The notes below the pieces were generated by a model. That model was not told the DNA's origin. It did not search any database and was given only the letters and a program-made list of their open reading frames with translations. Below, piece after piece: positions 47,651 through 56,790 of a stretch of DNA of 64,000 bases. The stretch spans positions 1 to 64,000 of the forward strand of contig NZ_JALCCV010000006.1 of assembly GCF_022640935.1 (NCBI RefSeq). The letters run 5' to 3'. Every line of letters begins with the position of its first letter. Position 1 is the first letter of the stretch. The position numbers were made by a program, and so were the translations under genes. This DNA comes from Bifidobacterium sp. (lineage in GTDB: Bacteria; Actinomycetota; Actinomycetes; Actinomycetales; Bifidobacteriaceae).

Positions 47651-50614
47651 CTATTCGTCGCCGCCGTCGTCCTCGGGCCCGTTCGCCGCGAGCGCCGCCG
47701 CCGCGATCTGTGCGAGCTTCGCCTTGACATCGGCGCTTGAACCTTTCGGCGCCTGCACCTCGGGCGCGCCGTGGCCGTGCTTGTTCGTCTTGATGAACGG
47801 GTCACCGCCCTTCATCGCATACGGGTCGGCATAGTCGGAAGACACCGTCGGCTCGTCATGCAGAATGAAGCCGCGGCCCTTGCAGGTCGGGCACTCTTCG
47901 GAGAACGCCTCGACCAGGCCTTGGCCGATGCGTTTGCGAGTCATCTGCACGAGGCCCAGCGACGTGACCTCGGCGACTTGGTGCTTCGTGCGGTCGCGGG
48001 CCAAGCACTCCACCAACCGGCGCAGCACCAGATCGCGGTTCGCGGGCATCACCATATCGACGTAATCGATCATGATCATGCCGCCGATGTCGCGCAGGCG
48101 CAATTGCCGCGCAATCTCCTCGGAGGCTTCGAGATTGCAGCGGGTCACAGTCTCTTCAAGCGATTTGCCCTTGCCGATGAATCGGCCGGTGTTCACATCG
48201 ACCGTGGTCATGGCTTCGGTGCGGTCGATCACGATCGAGCCCCCGGAAGGCAGATAGACCTGACGTTCCATGCCCTTGCGCAGCTGGCTGTCGATCTGCC
48301 ACTTGTCGAACACGTCCTTGCCCTCGTGCTCGGCAGGATCCCAGCGTTCAAGCTTGTCTTTGAGATCAGGCGCCATCGTGTCGAGGTATTCCGCGATACG
48401 ATCGTAGACACGGCCGCCTTCGACGATGAGCTTGGAGAAGTCATCGTTGAAGATGTCGCGCACGACGCGGATGGCCACATCAGGCTCGCCCTGCAGCAGT
48501 TTGGGCCGTTTGCCATGAAGGAATTCCTCGCGCTTGGCGTTCACCCGCTCCCATTGGCGGGTCAGATTCTGCAGATCCTTGGTAAGCGCCTCCTCGGAAG
48601 CGCCTTCGGCCGCGGTGCGGATGATCACGCCCATATCCTTCGGCGCGATCTTCGAAACGATGGACTTGAGCCGACTGCGCTCACGCTCGGACAGCTTGCG
48701 GCTCACGCCCGTCATGCCGCCGGAAGGCACGAGCACGAGGAAGCGGCCGGCGAGCGTGACCTGCGAGGTCAGCCGCGCGCCCTTGTGCCCGATCGGGTCC
48801 TTGGTGACCTGCACGAGCACCGGATCGCCGGAGCGATACGCCAGCTCGATGCGGCGGGGCTGGCCTTCAAGCCGCGTCGAGTCCCAATTCACCTCACCGG
48901 CGTAGAGCACGCCGTTGCGCGCCTGACCGATGTCGACGAATGCGGCCTCCATGCTCGGCAGCACGTTCTGCACGCGGCCAAGGTAGATGTTGCCGACGGT
49001 GGCGACCTCTTGGATGTCGGAGACGTAATGCTCGACGAGCACATTGTCTTCGATCACGGAGATCTGCGTGTGATGCTCACGCTCGCGCACGACCATGAGA
49101 CGTTCGACGTTTTCGCGGCGCGCCAGGAAATCCTGCTCCACGAGCTGGTCCTGACGGCTGCGCTCGCGGCGGTTGTCGCGCCGGCGCTGTTTCTTAGCCT
49201 CCAGCCGGGTGGAACCCTCCACGTCGGTGATCTCGTCGATGTACTGCTGCTTGCGCGAACGGCGCGAACCCGGCTCGTCGCCGTTATCGGAGTCCCGCTG
49301 ACCACGACGGCGACGGCGACGGCGGGTTATCATCGCGCCTTCGCCGTCCGTGTCGTCCTCTCCCCTGCGCCGACGGCGGCGGACCTGCGTGCGTTCGTTC
49401 GATTCGTCCTCGTCACGATCGTCCCTGCGGCCGCGCTCATGATCGTCGTCGCGATCATGGTCACGGTCACGGTCACGATCGTCCCTGCGGTCGTCGCGAC
49501 TGCGATCCGAACGCGGGTTGTCGTCGCGCTCGTCGTGCCTGTCATCCTCACGATCGCCGCGGGAACGGCGCCTGCGACGCGAGCGGGTCTGCGATCCGCC
49601 GGCCTCGTCATTGTCAATCGGCATATACGAAATATTGTCGTATTCGAGATCATCCTCGATTTGGCCTACTTCGCCGGCGGCGCGCCGTTCCTGGGCATTC
49701 AGCCGGCGCGAATGGCTGCGACTGCGGCTCTCCGATTCGTCGTCGGAATCATGCGAATCATTCTGATTCTTACGCCGACGGCGAACGGTAACGACCCGTG
49801 CGCCTCGCCCGTCCTGCTCGTCGTCAGCGTCCAACGCCTCATCTTGTGACTCGTTCTCGCGTATGAGACCACGCCGCGAACGCATGCGCCGGATGACATG
49901 CGGCTCTTCCGATTCGTCGTTGGACTCTTCTTGACGGTTCTGGGGCTCGGAGTCCTCACCGGAAGACGGCAGCACCGGCTCCTGGAACAGCAGCGAAGCC
50001 ATCGGGCGCGGATTGTGATGGCTTTCATGGCCTTCCGGCAACGATTCGACCAGATCGGCAACGCGATCCCCGCCAGCGTTCGAACGCCTATCCGCATGAC
50101 CTGCCGCCCTGCGCGTGTGCGGACTGCGCGGCTCCCTGCGCTCCTCGCTGGATTCGGCAGACTTGGCGTTTTCGGCGGAACCAGCGGATTCACCGTCTGC
50201 ATCAGAGGCTGAAGCCGCAGCTGACCGGTTCTGCGCTGACGCGCCATCGTCCTTGGCCTGGCTGCGCCGACGGCTGCGCGTGCTGCGAGCCGTCGCATGA
50301 GCTGCGCGAGTGCGGCGCGGCTTTGCTGTTGCAGCGCTGTCGGTATCTGAAGATTGATCGTCGGATTGCGCAGGCGCAGAAGCTTCGCCGTCCGGCGTCT
50401 TGCGCTCCTCGACTTTCAGCGCAACCGGCGCGCCGGCCGCGCCCGTGCCGCGCACGACGCGGCGACCGCCACGGCGCCGGCGCACCGCGGTTTGCGCCAT
50501 ATTCGTCTCAGCCGGAGCCGAAGCTTCGGAACCGGCGGAACTCTTGGAATTATTGGATATGATCTGATTGGGGTCGTCGACCTGCTCGACGCCCGTGCGA
50601 TTTGCTCTGGGCAC
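47651..50614 (-). CDS. rne: Ribonuclease E/G family protein
   Basis: Endoribonuclease that starts mRNA decay and processes rRNA. The catalytic core lies in the C-terminal half: S1 domain from about 535 (VGNIYLGRVQNVLPSMEAAF), DNase I-like part with IDRTEAMTTVDVNTGRF and NLEASEEIARQLRLRD (about 795-840), Zn-link CPTCKGRG (about 910). About 520 residues before the core are disordered, with alternating Arg, Asp, Ser and long DDR/RDR runs. This N-terminal extension mirrors actinobacterial RNase E. The start is uncertain; I chose the GTG at 50612-50614 after GAGGAG, while the frame runs to a GTG at 50674. 137 nt upstream of rplU. Confidence 0.92.
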   Translation of the reverse strand: MPRANRTGVEQVDDPNQIISNNSKSSAGSEASAPAETNMAQTAVRRRRGGRRVVRGTGAAGAPVALKVEERKTPDGEASAPAQSDDQSSDTDSAATAKPRRTRAAHATARSTRSRRRSQAKDDGASAQNRSAAASASDADGESAGSAENAKSAESSEERREPRSPHTRRAAGHADRRSNAGGDRVADLVESLPEGHESHHNPRPMASLLFQEPVLPSSGEDSEPQNRQEESNDESEEPHVIRRMRSRRGLIRENESQDEALDADDEQDGRGARVVTVRRRRKNQNDSHDSDDESESRSRSHSRRLNAQERRAAGEVGQIEDDLEYDNISYMPIDNDEAGGSQTRSRRRRRSRGDREDDRHDERDDNPRSDRSRDDRRDDRDRDRDHDRDDDHERGRRDDRDEDESNERTQVRRRRRRGEDDTDGEGAMITRRRRRRRGQRDSDNGDEPGSRRSRKQQYIDEITDVEGSTRLEAKKQRRRDNRRERSRQDQLVEQDFLARRENVERLMVVREREHHTQISVIEDNVLVEHYVSDIQEVATVGNIYLGRVQNVLPSMEAAFVDIGQARNGVLYAGEVNWDSTRLEGQPRRIELAYRSGDPVLVQVTKDPIGHKGARLTSQVTLAGRFLVLVPSGGMTGVSRKLSERERSRLKSIVSKIAPKDMGVIIRTAAEGASEEALTKDLQNLTRQWERVNAKREEFLHGKRPKLLQGEPDVAIRVVRDIFNDDFSKLIVEGGRVYDRIAEYLDTMAPDLKDKLERWDPAEHEGKDVFDKWQIDSQLRKGMERQVYLPSGGSIVIDRTEAMTTVDVNTGRFIGKGKSLEETVTRCNLEASEEIARQLRLRDIGGMIMIDYVDMVMPANRDLVLRRLVECLARDRTKHQVAEVTSLGLVQMTRKRIGQGLVEAFSEECPTCKGRGFILHDEPTVSSDYADPYAMKGGDPFIKTNKHGHGAPEVQAPKGSSADVKAKLAQIAAAALAANGPEDDGGDE

Positions 50615-51046
50615 AATGCTCCTCGGCGCCACGCTGCAACGCGCCGCCTTTCTTAAGGCTTCAGCGGTTCTCACACCACGCTCTCACCGTGGCCATCCCG
50701 CACGAAACACATCGTCAAAAGTCATAGCTGGTTGATGGCGGACACCGGCGCTCGCAGTCCTCACACGAGGGGATCAACACCATCACAGGCTTCGGCGGCT
50801 TGCAGAACCGCCATTGACCAGTATGGCACAAAAAATGCGGCAGCCGGGACACTTTCGCTCAGCACGAGCTATGGCTTGAGCCGAAAAAGGACGATGAACA
50901 TAGGAAAGGGAGCGAAAATGACGTGATACGGGTGCAACGATTTCCTGTGAATTGGTTATTCGGCATACGCTAAGCCAACCCGAAACAGTACAACCCCAGA
51001 AAATGTTGAAACCAAAATTTCACGGGATAATTACGGAATGAGGAAC
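50615..51046. other. rne upstream region / dapE downstream region
   Basis: About 430 nt with no gene I can support. The rne leader and promoter should be in 50615-50800. A CTCAGAG...CTCTGAG repeat (51046-51070) overlaps the dapE stop and may help end dapE transcription. Confidence 0.4.
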
Positions 51047-52264
51047 TCAGAGTGTAAGCCACTCTCTGAGAATGCCCGCCAGCAAGGTCAAATCGCCCAA
51101 GGCCACTTGTTCGTCGCGTTTGTGGGCCAGCAGGGCGCTGCCGGCGCCAAGATTCACGGCCGGGATGCCCAGCTGCGTGAAACGGGCCACATCCGTCCAG
51201 CCGAGTTTGGCTTGCGGATCGCGGCCGGTGCGTTTCTTGACCAGGGCGGCCAGCGATTGCGCCAGCGGCGATTCCATGCCGGGTCTGGCGCTGGGCGATT
51301 CGTCGTGCATCTCGATGCCGAATCCGGCGAACATGCCGCCAGTTGCTTCGTGGTCGCCATTGCCCAGTTTCGCAGCGCAATCCTCCCCCATCACTAGCGC
51401 CTTGGCCTGCGCAATCGTTTTGTCGGGCGCAAAGCGGTAGTTCACATGCACACGGCATTCGTCCGGGATGACGTTCGTGCCGGTGCCTCCCGAAATCAGC
51501 GTCGCGTTGATGCCCTCGCGGTAGGTCAGCCCATCCACAGGCACATCCTGCGGCTCGTAGGCCTGCAGTCGCCTCAGTATCTCGGCGGCCTTGTGGATCG
51601 CGTTGTCGCCCAGCCATGCGCGGGCCGAATGTGCGGCGACGCCGTGCGCGACAACATCGAAGCGGATCGTGCCGTTGCAGCCGCCCTCGATACCGCAGCT
51701 GGTCGGCTCGGCTATGATCGCGAAATCGCCATCCACCCAGTCGCGATGGGCGTCGAGGAGCCGGCGCAGGCCGTTCTTCTCGGCCGAGACCTCCTCGTGG
51801 TCATAGAAGATATAGGTCAGATCGTATTTCGGATCGCGCAGAGCGGCCGCCAGATAGAGCAGCACCGCATCCGAGGCTTTCATATCCGTGGCACCGCGTC
51901 CCCACATCACGCGTTCGCCGGGATGCTGCGCGGCCATATCCGCGCGGATGAGCGGATCGCCCGGTTCGAGCCAACGCGGCGGGAAGTTGCCCGCCACCGG
52001 CACGGTGTCGAGATGGCCGGCGAGCACCACATGCTGGCCGCGCCCGGCAATGTCATCGGCGATGACGGTGTCGCCGTGGCGGCGGACTCGCATATGGCCC
52101 AGCGAACGCAGGAACCTCTCGACCGCATCCGACAGCGGTCCTTCGTCATCGCTGACGGAATACACTCCCATGATCTGTTCGAAAATACGGCTGAGCGACT
52201 CTTCGGGAGCCGCGTCGCAATCCACCGGGGCTATTATCTGCTGCGCATTCGTCATGCCTGACAT
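51047..52264 (-). CDS. dapE: Succinyl-diaminopimelate desuccinylase
   Basis: M20-family di-zinc amidohydrolase, 405 residues, making LL-diaminopimelate for lysine and peptidoglycan. Metal and catalytic motifs: LAGHLDTVP, GRGATDMKASDA, FYDHEEVS and AEPTSCGIE; a dimerization domain sits in the middle (VVAHGVAAHSARAW). Product links to lysA in this window. I start at the ATG 52262-52264 (MSGMTNAQQ); ATG 52253-52255 is equally possible since no clear ribosome site separates them. Divergent from the AEC permease gene. Confidence 0.9.
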   Translation of the reverse strand: MSGMTNAQQIIAPVDCDAAPEESLSRIFEQIMGVYSVSDDEGPLSDAVERFLRSLGHMRVRRHGDTVIADDIAGRGQHVVLAGHLDTVPVAGNFPPRWLEPGDPLIRADMAAQHPGERVMWGRGATDMKASDAVLLYLAAALRDPKYDLTYIFYDHEEVSAEKNGLRRLLDAHRDWVDGDFAIIAEPTSCGIEGGCNGTIRFDVVAHGVAAHSARAWLGDNAIHKAAEILRRLQAYEPQDVPVDGLTYREGINATLISGGTGTNVIPDECRVHVNYRFAPDKTIAQAKALVMGEDCAAKLGNGDHEATGGMFAGFGIEMHDESPSARPGMESPLAQSLAALVKKRTGRDPQAKLGWTDVARFTQLGIPAVNLGAGSALLAHKRDEQVALGDLTLLAGILREWLTL

Positions 52265-52371
52265 GGTATCAGCCCGTTGCACCCGGAGCGGTGCCCACGA
52301 CATGGACTGCGCCGTGCCAATGACGGCGCGCCATGGCACACTGGATGCCATACGTAGAGAAGGGAAGCGCC

Positions 52372-53313
52372 ATGGGTTTGCTCAGCGCCATGCAAGGATT
52401 CTGCGTCATCGGCTTCGTGATCGCAGTCGGCTACGTCGCCGCCCGCATGCAGATCGGCGGGGCGAGCGCCCAGCTGGTGCTCAATCGTTTCAGCTTCTTT
52501 ATCTCGAGCCCGTGCCTGATGTTCGCGATCCTCTCGAAGGAGCCGTTGGCGGAGATCTTCCATCCCTCGATCATCGTCGCCTTCTTCAGCGCTTTGGCGG
52601 TCGGCGTCGCGTTCCTTGTGCTCAATCGGATATTCTTCCATTTGAACGCCGCAGAGTCGACCATCGGCGCGCTCAATTCGCTCTACCTTAATTCCAACAA
52701 CATCGGCCTGCCGGTCGCCACGTATATTCTCGGCAATCCGGCGCTGGTCGCCCCGATTCTTGTCATGCAGCAGGCTGTGTTCACGCCGATCGGGCTTACC
52801 GTGCTCGATGCGACGACCAAAGGCGAGATATCCATCAGGGAGATCGCGAGGCAGCCGCTGCATCAGCCGATGCTGCTTGGCTCGCTGGGCGGCATCGTGG
52901 TTTCAGCCATCAGCGCCAAGGCCGGATGGTATGTCATACCGAATTTCATCTTCGATCCCATCGACATGATCGGCGCCTCGGCGGTGCCAATGATCCTGAT
53001 GGCTTTCGGCATGTCGCTCTACGGCAGCCAGCCGATGAAGAACAGACGCAACCGCGATGCGACCGTCGCCGTCGCGATACTGAAGAACCTCGTCATGCCG
53101 GCCGTCGCCTTCCTGCTCGCCTATTTCGTCATGGGGTTCCGAGGCGCGACGCTCTACGCCTGCGTCGTGCTCGCAGCGCTGCCGACCGGGCAGAACGTGT
53201 ACAACTATGCGGCGCGCTATAACGTAGGCCTGAGCTTCGCCCGTGACGGGATTCTCGTCTCCACCGTCACCAGCCCCGTCGTCATAGCCGTGGTCGCGGC
53301 GGTTCTTGGCTGA
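52372..53313 (+). CDS. AEC-family permease
   Basis: 313-residue integral membrane protein with about ten helices, of the auxin efflux carrier (MdcF/YfdV-like) family, which includes malonate and organic acid transporters. The two inverted halves are visible, each ending in a helix with a broken Asn/Pro motif: LNSNNIGLPVATYILGNP in the first and LPTGQNVYNYAARYN in the second. AAGGGAAG before the ATG (52372) decides the start. The substrate is unknown. It is divergent from dapE (about 107 nt). Confidence 0.87.
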   Translation: MGLLSAMQGFCVIGFVIAVGYVAARMQIGGASAQLVLNRFSFFISSPCLMFAILSKEPLAEIFHPSIIVAFFSALAVGVAFLVLNRIFFHLNAAESTIGALNSLYLNSNNIGLPVATYILGNPALVAPILVMQQAVFTPIGLTVLDATTKGEISIREIARQPLHQPMLLGSLGGIVVSAISAKAGWYVIPNFIFDPIDMIGASAVPMILMAFGMSLYGSQPMKNRRNRDATVAVAILKNLVMPAVAFLLAYFVMGFRGATLYACVVLAALPTGQNVYNYAARYNVGLSFARDGILVSTVTSPVVIAVVAAVLG

Positions 53314-53358
53314 TCTGCTGGGCCGTTCGGCCAAGAACCCACCGCCAACCTCACTCAG

Positions 53359-53500
53359 TCATCCGCGCGGCAATCAGGCAGATCAAGTCTCGACGCCACC
53401 CGTTTCGAGGCGAATGCGCCGCCGGAGACCAGCGCGTAGCACAGCGCGATGCCGCCGAAGAACGCCAGCAGACTCGCCGAATCCGTTATGGCTCCCTCGC
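53359..53500 (-). pseudogene. Decayed 3' fragment of a membrane protein gene
   Basis: The minus-strand frame ending at TGA 53359-53361 reads SASLLAFFGGIALCYALVSG and then ends in RLDLPDCRADD: a clean membrane helix with a basic and acidic tail, as at the C-terminus of a transporter. No start codon or ribosome site precedes it, and another plausible frame just upstream ends at a TAA near 53492-53494. I read this as a truncated and frameshifted remnant; the family is unknown. Confidence 0.4.
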
Positions 53501-53600
53501 TTCGAGAACGATATGCCCCACCTTGGTCGCCCCGTACTGTGGCGTCGTCAGCGCGCCCGGATCCGTCTGCCGGGACGGCGTTGCATTGCCGCGTCGTGTT

Positions 53601-53627
53601 AGTGGATTCAGCGCTGCCGAATCCACT
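53601..53627. repeat. 9-bp-arm inverted repeat in the decayed region
   Basis: AGTGGATTC (53601-53609) pairs with GAATCCACT (53619-53627) around 9 nt. No T tract. Confidence 0.5.
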
Positions 53628-53857
53628 GACGCTGGGTTTCGCAATGCTGCGCCTATGCCCTCGAGCCTACGTATGCAAGGCCTCCACCGTCATCGGGCAC
53701 CGGGATGATTCAGCGCCGCACCAATGCGACCCCTCATTTTCACGAACGATTCAACCGTCATCCATGGATGCATGCATCCCACAGAGTTACTCATGGAGCG
53801 CATACCGCATGCCGTTCCTGGCTGATTCGGCGCAATGCGCAGACATGAAGACCACGG

Positions 53858-55285
53858 TCACTGCTCTCGGTTCACCGCAGCGCCATGCGTCGCAGCGAGC
53901 TTCTGCAGCCGCGCCGCGAAGTTGGGCCAATCGGTGCGCAGGGCGGTCAGGAGACGATGATCGGGAACCTGCCCGAAGGGCACCCATTCGATTTCGAGGC
54001 TTTCGTCGTCATTGGCACACGGCATGACGCGATGGCCCGGCTTTTCGAAGGCGAACACAGTGGTGTAGGCCCACGGGCCGTGCTCCTCTCGGTAGGAGCC
54101 GACCACTTCGATGTCCTGCGAGGTGATATTGGCCTCTTCGAAACTTTCGCGCAGCGCCCCCTCGATCGGGCTTTCCCCGTCGGCGATGGCGCCGCCTGGA
54201 ATGCCCCACGTGCCGCCTTCGGCGCTCCACACGGCACGATGCTGCATCACGATGTCGGTCACGGCACCGTTCTGCGGGTCGCGCCGCGCCAGCAGCACAC
54301 CTGCGGCCCCGTTCGTGCCCCAATGGCGACGACCACAGGCACAGCTTACCCAGCCGTCGCCCGGCTGATGCACGGTTTCCTTAGGCGGGACAGGCTGTGC
54401 CGCCTCCTTTTTGCTCGTGCCGGCCGGAATGCCGCGGCTGACGTTCCACAGGTCGGTCCATTCGATGCCCAGCTGCGCAGCCAAATGGCGCAATAGCGGC
54501 AGGCTCACACCCATTACTCCGTGCGGATCGCCATCGATGCCTTCGATGAAGGCCGATCCGAAACCCTCCAAGGTGAACGAGCCGGCGACTTCCAGCGGCT
54601 CTCCGGTGGCGACATACTGTTCAATCTCAGCATCGGAAAAGTCTCCGAAATGCACCGTGGCATGGCTTGAACCGCGCGCCGCGCGCCCGCTTGCAAAGTC
54701 GATGAGGCAATGGCCCGTCCACAATTCGCCATCACGCCCACGCAACGCGCGAAGCCGCCGCTGCGCCGCATCGGCGTCGTGCGGTTTGCCATAGCATTCT
54801 CCATCCAGCAGGAACATCGAATCGCAGCCTATGATCAACGGGCCGACCGCGCTATGAGCGATGCCATCACGATTGGCAGGCACTTGCGCGATCGGCTCAG
54901 TGGCGGTGGGCGCCGTGACGCCGGAAAAATCGCGTGTCAGCGTCGAACGCGCTGCAGAATCGGCGTCACTGCCAGTCTCGCCCGATGATGCCGCGGCCCG
55001 CAACGGATAGGCGGTGACCTGATCGCCTTTCGCCTCGTCAGCCGCGCTTGCGACATCCCGATAGGCCTGGAACACAGCCTGCGCCTTGGCTTCAGCGAGT
55101 ATCATCACGCGCTGCTCGATGCTCAGGTCGCGCACGTCGCCGCCGGAGTGCGACGCGGCCTGTTCCAAGGCTGCCGGCTCGTCCACATGCGAGACGCGGA
55201 TGATCGGGCATACGCCTGCGGTGTACAGCACGTCGCGGCGCGACGGCGATTGCGATGCGAGCACGACTGGTATGGACAACTTCAA
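53858..55285 (-). CDS. Maf-like nucleotide pyrophosphatase fused to a Nudix hydrolase
   Basis: 475 residues, two enzymes in one chain. The N-terminal Maf domain (about 1-290) has LASQSPSRRDVLYTAG, GCDSMFLLDG and GKPHDADAAQRRLRALRGR; Maf proteins hydrolyse dTTP/UTP or modified nucleotides to monophosphates. It is split by a ~65-residue low-complexity insert (about 85-148). The C-terminal Nudix domain (about 315-460) carries the box at 364-387 with key residues G364, E-rich RESFEEANI, and opens with CACGRRHWGTNGAAGVLL. Both domains look intact. It lies 260 nt after thrB on the same strand, so co-transcription is possible. Confidence 0.9.
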   Translation of the reverse strand: MKLSIPVVLASQSPSRRDVLYTAGVCPIIRVSHVDEPAALEQAASHSGGDVRDLSIEQRVMILAEAKAQAVFQAYRDVASAADEAKGDQVTAYPLRAAASSGETGSDADSAARSTLTRDFSGVTAPTATEPIAQVPANRDGIAHSAVGPLIIGCDSMFLLDGECYGKPHDADAAQRRLRALRGRDGELWTGHCLIDFASGRAARGSSHATVHFGDFSDAEIEQYVATGEPLEVAGSFTLEGFGSAFIEGIDGDPHGVMGVSLPLLRHLAAQLGIEWTDLWNVSRGIPAGTSKKEAAQPVPPKETVHQPGDGWVSCACGRRHWGTNGAAGVLLARRDPQNGAVTDIVMQHRAVWSAEGGTWGIPGGAIADGESPIEGALRESFEEANITSQDIEVVGSYREEHGPWAYTTVFAFEKPGHRVMPCANDDESLEIEWVPFGQVPDHRLLTALRTDWPNFAARLQKLAATHGAAVNREQ

Positions 55286-55544
55286 GCCTCCTCAACGGCA
55301 TTGGTTGGCGGCAGCCCGCCGACAACAACAAGCCCTACGAATTACGCGGTCCCTTGCGATGACGTCCGGGCGCACAGGGCTCAACCATGCAAAGCCGCTT
55401 GAGAATCCCCGCACACCTTGTCCGACACCACCGTAGCCGCATCGCCGGGCAACCGCAGCCATATGCTCGCGAATCTGCCGGCCTAGCCGCGTTATGCGAG
55501 GCGTTAAGCCGACCTTGCGGAGGTTCATCCGCAACCGGGCAGCG

Positions 55545-56657
55545 CTACTTGGCCTCGACCTCGACTCCGGTGGTGTTGATGCCTAGGTGCAGCACCCGCC
55601 AGCTGCCGGATTCCAGCTGAGGCCGTGCGACCTGATCAATGGCCTGAGCTGCCGAGCCGCTGTGCAGCACGAGCACGCACGGGCCTGCGCCCGAAATCGC
55701 CGCAGCGAAGCCTTGCGCTCGCAAGGCTTCGATCAGCTCCCACGACGACGCCATGAGATCCCTGCGATAGGGCTGATGCAGCCGATCCTGCGTGGCGGCG
55801 AGCAACAGCGCATTGGCGCTGTCACATGTTCCTGTGCCGTACGGCTCGCCACCGCGCCAGCCACCGTTTTGCGGCCCCATCGCAGCAGGCAGCAGCCCAA
55901 CGCGAGATAGATTGAATACCGCATCCTTGTATGGCACTTGCGCCGGCAGCGCCTGACGCGCCTGCTCGGTGGACTGTTCGAAGTCGGGCACGAACACGCT
56001 TGCGCGGATCGCATCATCGACCGGGTACATCGTGGTATGGAACCCGACCGGCAGCGGCTCGCCGTCGCGGATCGGCACCGAACCGATGCCCTCCCCCGCG
56101 TCAAAGCGCCACGAGAACGTCAACCCGCCGAATACCGCCGGCGCCACATTGTCGGGGTGACCTTCGATCGACGCGGCCATATCGAATACCGACTGCCTGT
56201 CGAAATTCACGCCATGCGCCAGTGCCGCCGCAGCACTGATGCCGGCGACGATCGCCTCGGCGGAGGACCCCATGCCGCGCGCCTGCGGGATGCGGTTATG
56301 CGCCTCAAGCGTGAAACCGAGCCGGCCCAGCCCAAAAACTTGGCAGGCGCGGCGGAATGTGGAGACCACCAGATGGGTTTCGTCGCGCGGCAGCGTGCCT
56401 TCGCCTTCGCCGTGGATGATCACGCGCGCGGAAGTATCGATGCCGGCAACGCCGCTGGCAGTGTCCTCCGCGGCCTCGGCGGAGCCGCCGTGGCCCGAAC
56501 CGCTGTAATTCCAACCGCTGTAACCTGGCCCACCATGCAGCGTGAAGTCGAGCTCATCGTAGTAGTCAAGCGCCAACCCGACCGTGTCGAAGCCGGAACC
56601 GAGGTTGGCGCTGGTCGCCGGGACGCGCACATGGACCTGACGGAATACGGGGGTCAT
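55545..56657 (-). CDS. thrB: Homoserine kinase
   Basis: GHMP-family kinase, 370 residues, phosphorylating homoserine on the way to threonine. Substrate and ATP motifs: VPATSANLGSGFDTVGLAL at the N-terminus, PQARGMGSSAEAIVAG (about 125-140) and a C-terminal AAISGAGPCVLVL. A Gly/Ser-rich insert at about 42-72 lengthens it compared with the usual ~300. Third enzyme-coding gene of the lysA-hom-thrB run, 133 nt after hom; thrC is not in the window. Confidence 0.93.
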   Translation of the reverse strand: MTPVFRQVHVRVPATSANLGSGFDTVGLALDYYDELDFTLHGGPGYSGWNYSGSGHGGSAEAAEDTASGVAGIDTSARVIIHGEGEGTLPRDETHLVVSTFRRACQVFGLGRLGFTLEAHNRIPQARGMGSSAEAIVAGISAAAALAHGVNFDRQSVFDMAASIEGHPDNVAPAVFGGLTFSWRFDAGEGIGSVPIRDGEPLPVGFHTTMYPVDDAIRASVFVPDFEQSTEQARQALPAQVPYKDAVFNLSRVGLLPAAMGPQNGGWRGGEPYGTGTCDSANALLLAATQDRLHQPYRRDLMASSWELIEALRAQGFAAAISGAGPCVLVLHSGSAAQAIDQVARPQLESGSWRVLHLGINTTGVEVEAK

Positions 56658-56790
56658 GACGCCATTGCTCCTCTCAGATTCGCCACATCAGATTTGTTCG
56701 CGCCGCAATCGTCAGAGTTTCCACGGCTCGCATCGACGCAGTTCGGGCTGTCGCCGATCGCCGGAATGTGCGCCGCGCCATCGCGCCGCA

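Noticed and set aside
49330..49600. Second set of short repeats around CGGTCACGATCG
   Set aside because: They encode the Arg/Asp-rich region of RNase E; not a repeat array.
55515..55534. 6-bp hairpin (TTGCGG/CCGCAA) after thrB
   Set aside because: Too short and without a T tract to call a terminator.
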